Of a stretch of 64,000 nucleotides of DNA, positions 34,584 to 47,177 are shown in pieces. The position numbers and the translations under genes are program-made. The DNA is from Cichorium intybus (taxonomy: Eukaryota > Streptophyta > Magnoliopsida > Asterales > Asteraceae), in assembly GCA_023525715.1 (NCBI GenBank), contig CM042015.1, positions 87,599,250-87,663,249 on the forward strand, read 5' to 3'. Numbering within the stretch: position 1 is the first letter of the stretch; each line of letters opens with the position of its first letter. The notes under the pieces were generated by a model. The model was not told the DNA's origin, did not search any database, and saw only the letters and a program-made list of their open reading frames with translations.

Positions 34584-37500
34584 TGTAACACCCCAATTCT
34601 TTTTATAAGGATTTACAAAAGATTTACGTCATACATGATAGTATTTACAAAAGTTCATCATGTAAAGTTTGAAGTCATCAAAAGGGGTATTACAAGTTGA
34701 TTCATCACCATAATTCAAACAATTTCTAACTAAAAACATCTTCCAAAAAATCTAAGTCTTCTATCCTTCCAAAAGACTTCTAACATCATCCCTGATTACC
34801 TGAGTACATAGCATTTAAAAGAGAATAAAAACAAACATATGTGAGACTTAAAGTCTCATGAGTAATATTGGTTTTTAGACCCAACATGTCAAGTAAGTGG
34901 TTAAACATTCACTATCATATAAATGGTTTAGATATAAAAAGTTTCATAAAGTCTTAGCTTTTACTTCCTGGAGTCAAAGTACATACTTCACAATTATAAA
35001 CACCAAATTTCATTATACTTTTTAGCCTTAATTACTTTCTTACGGGCGCCCCCGTAACTTCATCCCCTTCCCAAGAGGAATATATCCACTCGTAAGGGTG
35101 TGCTTGCGTAACTTCTTCCCCTCCGTGAAATGGAACACATCCATCCACAAGGGTGTGCTTAAGACAACTACTTCGCGACGGGAGGTACCATCCCAGTAGT
35201 GTCTTTTGACCCTCTCTACTTGCGGGCAAGGTCCTTATCCAGATTTCTTCTCTATTTACTTTCATCATTCTTTGATTTCATTATTCATTCATTAACAAAT
35301 TGGTCTTTACTTCATAATCAATACAAACATGTGGTTATCATAACAAAATAACAAAGTAAAACTTTCATACTTTATTAACTTTCAACATAAATTTTTTTAC
35401 TCCAAAAACATGTTTTGTAAAACTTTCTTTGCTATGTACCCAAGAAAATCCAAATATTACTCACCTTGTCCTTGAAGAGTTCCTAAGCTCCTAGAACTCC
35501 CTTATCTTTGTCTTGTCCTTCTCCACCACGTTCCACACATATTAACATATACATTCCATATTCATTAATACTTCCACATGGTTCATTCATTTATGAGGAT
35601 CCCTCATATTTACTCAATTATTAAGATGTTATCACTAAAGTTATTCATAACTACTTAAAATTCTATTCAACCTCAACAATATGACAATTCAGTTCTTCCA
35701 TATTTCAAAATTGGAGTTAACAATACTTCTTAATTTAACACTCCATCAATTTACCCATATCAATATGCATCTCGACTTCAAGAGATCTCCAATACATTAT
35801 TTGAATATTCCTTTGTCAACTTAACATTCCATTGATACTATTAGGTTCAATGTAACATAATTATGCTAATATAATAACATTCCATTCATAAATTTAACTC
35901 CATGGCATTATAAATTTTTCTCTTGAGTGAACCAACTCATATTATGAAATTTGATGGTGTTAAAAGTTAAACAATTGTTAACTAAGCTTTATCTAACCAT
36001 TTGCAAGTCTAATCCACCATCAATTTCACAAAATCTCAAAATTCCCAAAAATTAGGGTTCATGCTAGGATTAAATTCCCATGAAATTAACTTAAAAATAT
36101 AGAGAATTGTTTCTTACCTCAAGAGAATCACTTTGCCTCAAAAGCCCCTTGAATTACTTGAATTTGTTATATCAATTGAAACCACACCTAGAGGTTCACT
36201 AAGAACACACACACTTCTTTTGGGAAAGTTTTCTAGAGAATAAGTGTTGAAAATGGTTGAAAAAATGATTTTTCCCGTCCATATTAAGTCTAGATGTAGT
36301 GGGAAACACTTGGCACTTGATAGAGCTATCTAGGTGTCAAAAATGGGGCAAAATGGCCAGTCCACGCGCCCACACGCGCTCTTGACGTCTCCAAAACGCG
36401 AATCCATCAGCATTTTACACGGCCCGCATAAAATTACACGCCCCGTGTAAAATGCACACTGATCAAACAGAAGGTTTTTATACGGCCCGCATAAAAATTA
36501 CACGGCCCGTGTAACTTTCTCAACTTTTTCTTAGCCCAACATGATTTTTCTTCAGTCTTTCAATATTCATAATTTCTTCATACGAGCTTCAAATTTTACA
36601 AACTTTATATGTCTAGAAAGCTAAGAATAAGAACTACAACTTACTCTTATTGAAGGTTTCCCCATTACCTCTACATGTTTCTCTATACTTGCTTGAACTT
36701 GACCATTTCTTGATTTTGGTCTATTTTTTGCCCTACTTCAACTGGTCATGACTTTTTCATTCCACCTCCAAATGTGCCCATTCTTTTTCCCGTGTCTTTA
36801 AAATTTCAAATACTGCATTTTTAATAATTTGAATAATTTCCCCATTCTCACTCTATTTTAAGTTATTCATTTGTAAATTACTAACACCAACTTTCCTTAA
36901 TTCTCATTTTTATGGTGAAATACATTTCTAATTCAACCCATCATATTATATTTCATAAAAACATCATAGAAGACTTAATACACCAAGTTACACATTATCA
37001 CACAAACAAAAAAATTTCCACATAAGTTGTTAGCAATAACACAAAAGTTGGTTGTCACACTAATCATGAAATTCATCATAAAATTTTGACATGAGAAGAC
37101 AATTGAGGAGTAAACAACAAGGGGATGGAATGAATACCTTACAAGCTTTACTTTGATGATTTGGTGCATGAATTCAACTTGAACTTCAATTTCACATTCC
37201 AATTCAGAATCTCTCTAGAATCATTTCCCCTTCTCTAATTCCCAAACGATAAAAATGAAGGGGTAGGAGTCAGGGGATCTTAGATGTCATCTTTCTATAT
37301 TTGACAAGTTTGGTCACTCAACTTCTCAAATTTTGTCTTTGATCCCAAAATGACATCTAATAACATTTATAACTTATAAACTCTAACTTATGCCCTAAAA
37401 TGTTAATACCTCAATAATTAAGTAACAATACTTAGTTTACTAAGTTAAGAAGTTAAGGTCATGCCTAAGTTTCCCTAATTGGAAAAATTGACCACTCAAC

Positions 37501-37830
37501 ACATACATTTTAAATTTAACCTAAGTTGACTTTCTAAATAACATTTCTAGTCTATTATCTTCTAATTCAAACTTAAATGATAAACTTTCTTACAAATAAG
37601 TCATATCTTAATTAAATGGATTTATTCAACTATCATTCATTAATGATCAATCTTAAAGATTTTGACCTAACTTATCATTTAACTAAGTAATTAAAACTTA
37701 GTTTAATTATTTTAATTTAACTAACTTCTAAATTGTATCAACTACTTTAATTTAATTTAAAAATGTTGTTATTTTATTAAGAATTTCATTTAGAGGTTTT
37801 AATCTATAGCCCTAAATTATGGGTGTTATA
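34584..37830. repeat. Large LTR-like block (probable degenerate solo LTR)
   Basis: The block starts TGTAACACCCC and ends GGGTGTTATA, inverted termini like those of the LTR at 24413 but with a changed final ACA. It shares ACACGGCCCGTGTAA-type palindromes (36414-36515) with that LTR. It has no coding region over 3.2 kb. The flanking 5 bases (CTAAT and TTTAA) do not match, so a clean insertion is not proved; it may be truncated or the ends may belong to different copies. Confidence 0.45.
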
Positions 37831-38750
37831 TTTAAACCCCCATTAAAAAGAATCCACAATATGAATTGTGTGTTTTTTCTTTTACATATGTCCTCAACCA
37901 TACATGAAGAAACCTCCACATTCTTTCTTTCACATAGGCATATCGCCTTCACATAAGCAAATCTCGCCATTCATAAAAACAATAGGCTCTTCTAAGATTA
38001 CATGTTCATCCATTCCAAAGATCTAGACCTCATATCATATCAACTTTGAAAATTGCATTCCACCTCTTCATGAAACCACATATGTATCATGCATAAAACA
38101 TAGTAGTAACAAGATGTTCCTTTGCTCTTCTTTAAACAAAGAACTCTCATACCAAACAAATTTTGCATTAAAAGGGAATTTACTGTGCACCCACTTTAAT
38201 GATGCTACTACAACAAGAGTATACTAGCATCTTATTGTAAAGATGATGGGTAAGAATTTCCACCAACCTAGACATTCAAACATCAAATTTGTGGCTTATT
38301 ATTGGATTAGGTTATAAAAGATCTAAATGATTTTTAGCCACTTCCTATCCAATTCACTAATTCAGATATTGAATTATCCGACAATATAACGAAAACATCC
38401 AGGAGGTGATAAATCAAGCCGTCTTGCATTGATTTCACGATCATTCTTAAATTGAGTCATATAAAAGATCTAAATAATCTTTTAGCCATTTCCGCTCCAG
38501 TTCAAACATTGCATCCTCCGACAATATAACAAAAACATTCAGGGGGTGCTAAATCGAGCAATCTTCTTATTGATCTCATTGATTTCATGATCTCGATCTA
38601 TGATAATCTTGCTCTTCCCAATCACATCATCTTTGGCTTTCAAAACCAAAATAAGTAGAAATATATCTCAAAATGGTAAAATAGTGACATTGCATAATTA
38701 TTAATTACATAATAGGATGTTGGGAACAACCCTATTGAAAAAACTACTAA
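37831..38750. repeat. Intergenic DNA with a 150-bp imperfect tandem duplication
   Basis: At about 38304-38450 and 38456-38600 the same series of phrases recurs (TATAAAAGATCTAAAT, CCGACAATATAAC, AAAACATCCAGG/AAAACATTCAGG, GATTTCA). No gene is seen. Confidence 0.5.
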
Positions 38751-38759
38751 TAGGATCAA

Positions 38760-40001
38760 GGGTAAATGTCATAAAAGCCCTTACATTTGTCACAAATGTT
38801 TGGATTTACCCTCTAATGTAATTTTTATGCAATAAAACCTAGGATTTGGATTAAATTGTGCATTTATGGCATTTAACAGGTAAACCCCTCGCTAGCCGGT
38901 TACCATTACCCTTGCTACCCGGTTACCATTCCCCATATTAACAGCAACGTATACCCAAGTCAGACCTTGAAATCAATTGAAGCCATTGAAGCCATTGAAG
39001 CAGGTGAAATCAGCAAGGCGAGATTGAAGGAAGGTTCTTCTTCCCCATCCTCTCTTATTCCCAACCCATAACCTCGTCTATATACGATGAACAATCAGAA
39101 ACATCATTCGCTAAATTTACAGTACATTTGAAGATCTGGGGGAATTGACGTCAAAAACAGATAGTGTCGAGATGAAGAACAATTCATGTGAAACCCAGTT
39201 AATCTTCACAATCGGTTTTCCCATAATAACATCCAGTAAGTTTCGATCGAAGATCATGTATATCATATTCAGATTCAACACGCAAATAAGTTATCATCAA
39301 TTACAAAGACCAGTCACGATTGAATCAATAAGTTTCAATAGAACACGTGATTTGGGAAAATGAAATAGCGACATGAACTGTAAGGATCGATGACCAGCAA
39401 GGAACGATTGAGAACGAATAAATTGAATCATATGAATCGATTTTAGGGTCCGATTTCAGGGTCTGATTTCAGGGGAAGCAAGGTCAATACGTATGTTTCA
39501 TCAATAAATGGCTTCAATATATGTATGTTTCTGGTGATGGAAGTGGTGCGAGCAGGTGTCCGGTGGTCGCAGTGTGAACGGAGGAGGTGAATGGCAGGGA
39601 GGTGAGTGCATGCGGTGACAAGCAATTGAGAGGGGCGGGGAGTGTAGCAGGTGGCAGAGGAGAGGCGATAGGGAGGTTGGTGCGATGTGGGGATGGATCG
39701 GGGATGGGATGACGGTGGTGATGTGGGTAACCGGCTACACGTTGAAAGTGCCGGAAACCTTATCCCTCACTGCAACTTCGACATCAAATCCAATCAGCAA
39801 ATGTAAGGCATTACAATCAGCAAGAAGAGAGGGAGGTTGCGTGAGGGAGAAGAGGTGGAAGAGGGAAGTGACCGGCAATACCTGTTAAATGCCTAAAATA
39901 CACAAATTAACCCAAATGTTAGGCTTTAATGAACAAAAATTACATTAAAGGGTTAATCCGAACATTTGTGACAAATGTTCGGACTTTTATGACATTTACC
40001 C
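38760..40001. mobile_element. Mutator-like non-autonomous element (MULE) with 123-bp TIRs
   Basis: The 1242-bp element has long inverted ends, 38760-38882 and 39879-40001, both starting GGGTAAATGTCATAAAAG and sharing ACATTTGTCACAAATGTT and GCATTTAACAGGTA. A perfect 9-bp duplication, TAGGATCAA, flanks it (38751-38759 and 40002-40010). Long TIRs with a 9-bp TSD define MULEs. The interior is GC-richer than the surroundings (39440-39880) and has no MURA transposase; it may be captured host DNA. It ends 374 bp before the MNS3 start codon. Confidence 0.93.
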
Positions 40002-40305
40002 TAGGATCAATATACGATTTTAACTAAAACATATGGACGGAATTTGACAATTTGTAGTTTACCCCCTTTTATTTAGAAAACCTAAATTTGTATTTGGTTG
40101 ATGATCCAATCCGAGTGATCTTGGAACAAAATCTCTTTAGTTTTCAAATTTGGACCTGAATTATCAACCGAGAGTCTTGCGGTTATAATATGAAGCTTCA
40201 TCTTTGCGTTGACTTGTGATTATACATAACTTCAACGCTAAACGTCTTTCAAACTCTTTCTCTAGACTGGATTCCATCCCTGTACACCTACGTTTGTACA
40301 TTAAT

Positions 40306-40313
40306 TATAAATA
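40306..40313 (+). promoter_or_regulatory. TATA box of the mannosidase gene
   Basis: TATAAATA lies 63-70 bp before the start codon at 40376, a usual distance for a short leader. It is the best TATA element in the 365 bp between the MULE target site and the gene. Position-based inference. Confidence 0.55.
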
Positions 40314-40375
40314 TAGTAACACAGATCTGGAATCTAAAACCCTAGCTTCTGTCAATTCCCATTTCCATCGGGTTA

Positions 40376-43293
40376 ATGTCGTCTAAAACATTGCCCTACT
40401 CCATCAAAGACATACAATACGATAACGCCAAGTTTCGTCGACGATCCTTGTTCCAGGTTTGTTAGTTGGATCTAAGACTTTGTCTACTGCTATTTCTCCG
40501 CGGGTTTGTTTGGACCCAAATAGATTTTAGTGTTAGATTTTGATCGAAATTGAATATGTTATAGGCATTTAAATATAATTGTTTTGATTGCGTATATTAT
40601 TTTGCTGGAATTTAGTGCAATAACTATTTGAGCTGTTGATATTTGGTTCTAATGCCGTGGGGGAAATTGGTGTTTTAAATATACGTTCCGTGAATTGACG
40701 CATGTGATCCAGAGTACAATCGAAGATCTACATCCTGTTTTCGTGAATGATTAATGCAAATTGAATTATGGATTTGCGGTATCTTTACCAGAACAGTTAA
40801 GTATTATCTGTAGGTATATAACCCGAATTCACCCCTGTAATTGTGGATTCGTGAGCAAATCGAGGATCTCTATACTATTTTCAGAATGATTAATATAAAC
40901 TGATTTACAGATCTGCTATAGCTTTACAGGAACAGTTAGGTGATATTTTTAATACGCAACACAAAATAAGCATTGTAATGATGTGAAATCAAAATATAGT
41001 TATACTAAGATCAATCACTTGTCTCATTTACTCTTCCATAAGATGTGTGGATCCCAATAGGTTTGAGATCAATAAACCTTGCACGAAATCCATGAAAACG
41101 AGGTTTAATAGGATGTGTAAGTTACATAGAACTCTATAATTCATGTTTAATGGTTATCCCTTATCTGTGCAGGTCTTTTCACAGACATTTCTGACAAAAA
41201 AGATGAAGCGTGAATGTATGACATGTAGCACAGGAAAGTTTCTAGCCATATTAATGATCTTTGGTTTAACATATCTGGTCCTCACTCATGCAAGTCCCAT
41301 CCATTCTGTAACTAGAGCTATTGGGTCTAAAGAAGGAGATAACTCCATCATCAATGGTGGAATTGGAGTTAAACCATTTTGGAGAAAACCACCCAGGCTT
41401 CCACCTCATTTGTCCCCAGATGAAATGAACATCAACAATAAATCCATACATGTCCCTATAAAGTCAAATCTTGAACCTGAATGGGTGGCTAAACAAGAAA
41501 GTGTTAAAAAGGCATTCATCCATGCATGGTCTGGATACAAAAAGTATGCAATGGGTTTTGATGAACTTATGCCATTAAGTCAAAAGGGTATTGATGGGTT
41601 AGGTGGTTTAGGTGCTACAGTTGTTGATGCTCTAGATACAGCCATGATAATGGGAGCCCATGATGTTGTGTCAGAAGCAGGTTCTTGGATTGAAAAGAAC
41701 CTTCCGGAAAGAATATCCAAAAAAGGTCAAGTGAATCTATTTGAAACCACTATACGTGTTGTTGGTGGTCTTTTGAGTGCTTATCATTTAAGTGAAGGGG
41801 ATTCAAATTCAACAAAAAGTGGACCAAAATCATCTGTGTACCTTGAAAATGCTAAGAATTTGGCAGATGTTCTTTTAACTGCTTTCACTTCAAGTCCAAC
41901 TGCTATTCCTTTCAGTGATGTTGTTTTGCATGATCGAACAGCACATCCTGCTCCTGATGGATTGAGTAGCACTTCAGAAGCTTCCACTTTACAGCTTGAG
42001 TTTAATTATCTTAGTTTTCTTACTGGTGATCCAAAGTACAGTGTTGAATCAATGAAGGTTCTAGAACATATGAAAACTCTCCCGAAAGTTGAAGGACTGG
42101 TTCCAATCTACATTAGGTATGGATTAATAAATGCTGACCTCTTTTCCTTTGTGCTTTCTTTTTATGATTTTGTTAGTATTCTTATTATTTTATTTCTGTT
42201 ATATGACAGCCCTTCTTCTGGTGAATTTTCTGGAAGTAATATCAGACTAGGCTCTCGAGGAGACAGTTATTATGAATACCTTATTAAAGTTTGGCTTCAA
42301 CAGAGACAAAGTAATTGGAACTATTTGCATGAGATGTATGAAGAAGCAATGAAAGGGGTCAAACATCTTCTTGTTAAAAAGTCAAACCCAAATGGGCTGG
42401 TTTTTGTGGGAGAGTTGCCTAGTGGTGCTGATGGTGGCTTTAGTCCCAAAATGGACCATCTGGTAAGTTTTATATTATCTCCTCATGTTCATTTATGCAT
42501 TTTTATTATATTAGACCAGCAAAATAACATTTCTGAAATCTTCAGGTCTGCTTTTTGCCTGGGACTCTTGCACTTGGAGCCACTAAAGGCATTACAAAAG
42601 CAAAAGCCATGGAAGAAAATTTGCTCACTTTTGAAGACCTTGAAAATTTAAAGCTTGCAGAAGATCTTGCTAAAACATGCTTTGAGATGTATTCTGTCAC
42701 TGCTACTGGATTGGCCCCAGAAATCGCTTATTTCAATTCAGAGGTTATTTATTAAAATTTCTTATAGTTTCTTTTCATGTGGTCAAACTAACTTTGACTT
42801 GTGCAACTACATCAATCAGAACTACTCTGAAGACAATCTTGATGGAGGAAACAAGACTTCAGAATACATACACGACATTGTCATCAAACACGCTGACCGC
42901 CATAACCTTTTACGCCCTGAAACCGTTGAATCATTTTTCGTTCTTTACCGTATCACACAAGATTCAAAGTACGTTTTTATCACTTTTTCCATTTTATATA
43001 TTCTTTTTTTAAACAAAAATTTATTCTTGTTCAGATACCGTGAATGGGGTTGGTCAATATTTGAGGCGTTTGAGAAGCACACAAAGGTTGAATCCGGTGG
43101 TTATACTTCTCTTGATGATGTCACCGTGCTTCCGCCTCGAAGACGAGACAAAATGGAGACGTTTTTTTTGGGTGAAACCTTAAAATATTTATATTTATTA
43201 TTTGGAGAAAGTAACGTTATCCCATTGACCGAATTCGTCTTCAACACAGAAGCTCACCCTATTCCTATTATCACAACACCCAAAACAGAATAA
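40376..43293 (+). CDS. MNS3: Class I alpha-1,2-mannosidase, MNS3 type (GH47), six exons
   Basis: Exons 40376-40456, 41173-42116, 42210-42462, 42546-42743, 42820-42968 and 43035-43293 all have GT...AG introns and join in frame to 627 residues, close to the roughly 620 expected for plant MNS3. The product trims one mannose from Man9GlcNAc2 in the ER/cis-Golgi, an early step of N-glycan processing and of glycoprotein quality control. The first exon gives [16 protein letters not shown] (residues 6-9) matches the known cis-Golgi retention motif of Arabidopsis MNS3. A single membrane anchor ([15 protein letters not shown], about residues 50-65) makes a type II protein. The GH47 catalytic domain has [71 protein letters not shown] and the calcium-binding end FNTEAHP (611-617). 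An open frame from 41143 reads through two introns and misses exon 1. No damage was seen. Confidence 0.93.
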
Positions 43294-43605
43294 ATAAATC
43301 CTTTTTCAAATCATTTATATCACAGAAAACCCTGATCACAAGAGGATTTAAATGGGTACATCAACAAATACTCAAAAGGGACGAATATTGCCAATTTGTT
43401 ATATTGATAAATAGATAGAATATCTTTTGTTGTAACTTCTTTTTTTTAAGGCAATGATGAGTAAGATTATCGAGAGCCAATCAGATTAATCGATGTAATC
43501 GGACTTTGTTAGATTTTTGATTGAATAGAAACTCGTTGAAGCTACAAGCTCTATTTTTTTTTTTTATTTTTTTAATTTCTATTATATTATGCGTCTAATA
43601 ACTTT
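43294..43605. other. Shared 3' intergenic region of two converging genes
   Basis: Only 312 bp separate the MNS3 stop from the K+ channel stop. It holds a run of T (43551-43565 region) and A/T-rich stretches that may serve polyadenylation for both transcripts. No further gene. Confidence 0.7.
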
Positions 43606-46600
43606 CTAAGTCACATTATGATCTCTACATTCACAATCATTTGATAGAAGAAACAAATGATCTCCATCTCTTATTACACTCAAATCATCTACTTCTGCAT
43701 TCTCTGAGTTCACCACTTTCACAAAATTACACCCTCCAAACTTTTGACCTGCAAGGTGAAGTCCACATCATTGTTATTTTTATAATTTTTGAATTTTGGG
43801 TTTTATATTTAGTTATTAATTCAAATAAAACGTACCTGCAACGATCAACAGTTCTTCTAACGAATCTGGTAAGATTACAAGCTTTGGAAGCTGATTTTCT
43901 GATGCTTTCATCTTGAATTTTGCGTGTATAGTGACCCTTCTCGTTGACTTTTTGACTTTTTGACTAGTGGAACTGCTTGCAGGATCTGAAGATGATGTGG
44001 AACAACACGGGTCCCGCGGTAAGTACCAATTTCCCGGTGTACTATTTGTTGTTTCGGGCTCGAGGAATTCTATTTTGTGTTCGTTTCTTTTATTTTCATG
44101 ACTTAATAAAAGGTTATGTATACTTTTATTTCCTTGCTGTTGAGCTAAACTTTTCGGTGTGCACCCTCGTAAATCCGGCTTGTTTACATTTGCACCCCCT
44201 TCTAGAAGCAGCCTCACCATTTCTAAATGGCCTTTTTTCACAGCAACATGAAGTGCACTTTGACCTTCTTCTGATGGTAAACTGACATTCATTTCGTTCT
44301 TATTCAGATTATTTATCTGTTCTTGATTTTTTATATCACCTGAATTCAAAAAATCTGTATCACTTGGTTCACTAGAAGAATTCTCCATTGTTGACCATTG
44401 ACTAGTAACCATTGCTTGGTTGTTGGGCTGAGTAGCATGTCCAAAGCTTTCCAGGCCTTTCAGTTTCTGTTAATAGACATGAAGGGGTATTAGTGTAATT
44501 AAACAACATGGTATTACGGTTCATATGTTGCATACCATGTAAAAATTGTTCATGATGATAAATCCATCTTGGGTGTTTGAGTGAATAATCCTGAGTAGGG
44601 CAGAACCTTCCATCCGTAATATCTGAGAAATTTCGGTTGTTTGGAATGTGAATGGCTGAGGCGTATTATATAAAACTCCAGTTTCACCAAACATTTCTCC
44701 CGACACAGCCTTTCCTATCACCTGTAATTTACCGTTTTAGAAGGGCATTCACGTCTTTTGCAATTATGAGGATGAGGAGGGCATTTACGTCTTTTGCATA
44801 GACAAGAGATTCTGTCCCACCTTTTTAGATGAGACCAAAACGATTTGCAAATTTTGTCCTATTAGCATCAATCCAGTCTAATGCAGGTACAATCTGTTAT
44901 GTCATGTCAATGAACAGATGAATAGGAATACTTTACCTGATCTTGCCCTTCATTATGTGCAATTATGTCCTGCCATTGGGAAAATAAATTAGCAACCGAA
45001 AAATCTCATATTTCTAGGATTTTAAAAAATGGAGATGATATTCAATTTATGAAGTTCACTTACCACAGCCCCGGTAACTATTATATACAGATTTGTTGGA
45101 GTCTCGTTTTGTAGAATCACGATTTCCTTTGGTGGAAAGTACTCTGCTTCCATTTCAGAAACCTTTTTACAAAATAGCAAACGAATTTATTAATCCTCAA
45201 AAATGTGCATTCATACCATTAAGGCCTTGTTTGTTACACATGACATGGCCTAAAGAAATATGTTTCATATATTTGTTCTAGAATTATCCTTTTGTCCTTA
45301 GTCAAAGAGGTTTGTAAATTGTATAGTTAATTTAAGAGGTAGAAAAAATTAGGAAGCAAAGGGAAAGAAGATTACCAGCTGGAAGAGGCACTCATGGGAA
45401 ACACCACGAAACAAATGAACATCTTGCACAATTGGGTAAAAAAGGTGGCGTGAAATGCTTGCACGTATGGCTTTTGGCAAACAATTTAAAGTATCTTGCT
45501 GTTTCAACCCTTCTGTTTTATAATCTAAACAAATATGCGACAATATTTGATCTTTTATCTCTGGAGGAAGCTGATTCCGTTTTGCAAATTCTGAGGCCGC
45601 ACTCACTTTGTCCCTCTACAGCACAAGTAGAAAAAGACCAAATTTCAAAAAATCTAAAAAATACATTAAAAAACCTAAAAAAATAATAAGAAAAAAAAAA
45701 ATGAACGTACAAAATCTCTGGTGTGACCGGTCCAATGAACAACGAGATTTGTCATGTTTCCAATGATGTAAGCCGTCAAGCCCAAATTGAATAGCATATA
45801 GAAAATATCGAACAGCATCTCTCTTGAATTCTCAGCATGAAAGTCTCCATAACCAGTCGTGGTCAAAGTTACAATTGACCAATACAGTGACGTCACATAT
45901 CGGTTCCAAATACTATCCGTTTTGAAATCCGGGTAAACTGCACCGATCCATGTTCTAGTTGGGTCTGGATATCTATCTGCTATCAAATAATTAAAGCATC
46001 CCGCACAGTGAACTGCGAAGAGAGTCACCTAAATTTTCAAATTAAGATAACCAAAAGATAATTTCAGAATGGACAAATTTGGTCGTGTTCTTATAAAATG
46101 TTCTCGAAAAGGTCCGGGTCTTACCGAGATGAGCTTTGTACAACGGATCCAGAAATAGTTAAACCGGATGTCCTTCTCAAGCCTTGAATTGGAACAAGTT
46201 TTTGTCACTTCACATATTTTTGGGTATACCCTAATTTGGAATATCATTATATTTTAAAAATGGGATAAAAATCTAACCTTGCGAAAAGGGAGCTAACTCT
46301 TCTAAGACGCCATAATCTAAGCATGCTGAGTACCTTAAAGCCAATTTCACTTTTACGATCTTTGCAAAGTAGGCTAAGAGATCGAAATGGAACAGTTGAG
46401 CTAACATCGAAAATAAACCATGTTGATAAGTACCTATCACAATGCAACATTTTGTTATTCGTAACTTTGCATTAAAATTTTAACAAATTTTAAATAGGAT
46501 ATAATGAAGTAAGATGTTAAGTTATAATAAATTAACAAACAAACGAGATGTTGAAATCATTGCATGTTGCTGACCTCAATGCTATTTTCTTGTGATCATC

Positions 46601-47054
46601 AACGAGAACATACGATTGGCTGTCGAGGTAGGCCACAAAGAACGTTAGAATAATATCAATGGCAAAGAAGCCATTGACAATGTTGTCAAAGATTCGTAGG
46701 ACTTCTTGTTTATCATCAAGAAACGCGATGTCAAATGGCGAAATCCAAGCCGTGTAAATCACTAAAATAACCAAAAATATCTCCCAGGCCCTAAAGAAGA
46801 AGAAGAAGAAAAATATGATCAGAAAAGGTGGTGGTGAACGGTGGTTTGACCAAAGTCAACATGGCGGCACAGCATCATCACCTGTAACGTCTATCGAAAG
46901 GGCAAATCGTGTATTTCCGTAGTGAAGTCGAGCGGTTAAAATTGGCACCGAGAGACGGGAGGAGATCACCGGAGTAGAAACCGGTGGTTTTTCCGGTGGG
47001 GAAATCGTCGATTCTGAAGCATCGGAATAAGTTGGTGTTGCCGGAAAATGTCAT
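43606..47054 (-). CDS. Shaker-type inward-rectifying K+ channel, KAT1/KAT2-like, eleven exons
   Basis: Exons on the minus strand: 46882-47054, 46575-46790, 46278-46433, 46125-46182, 45711-46028, 45376-45615, 45064-45162, 44937-44969, 44536-44721, 43836-44466 and 43606-43748. All junctions are GT...AG and join in frame to 750 residues. Exon 1 has [18 protein letters not shown], typical of KAT N-termini. S1-S3 include [21 protein letters not shown]4 is [19 protein letters not shown], and the pore is [14 protein letters not shown] with GYGD at 260-263. The cyclic-nucleotide-binding domain spans about 385-490 ([15 protein letters not shown]). One clear ankyrin repeat follows (561-592, [20 protein letters not shown]) with a partial second. 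The KHA domain closes the protein (about 674-742, ending [11 protein letters not shown]). Such channels mediate K+ uptake at the plasma membrane, for example in guard cells. KAT1 and KAT2 paralogues cannot be separated here. A TATATAA lies about 90 bp upstream. Confidence 0.92.
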
Positions 47055-47140
47055 TCTGGTGTCACAGAAGGGAGGAGGAGGGTGGTGGTGGGGGTAGCAT
47101 GGCGGAGATGGGTGGGGGTAAAAAGTATGGGTGAAGGAGT

Positions 47141-47147
47141 TTATATA
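47141..47147 (-). promoter_or_regulatory. TATA box of the K+ channel gene
   Basis: TATATAA on the minus strand, 87-93 bp before the start codon at 47054. A frame open upstream of the start codon is not used in the model because the family N-terminus begins at MTFSGN. Confidence 0.5.
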
Positions 47148-47177
47148 GTACAAGTATGGTGGGTGGTGAAATCTCAC

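Noticed and set aside
41143..42651. A single-exon 502-residue mannosidase frame
   Set aside because: It reads through the introns at 42117-42209 and 42463-42545 and lacks the first exon; the spliced model matches the family throughout.
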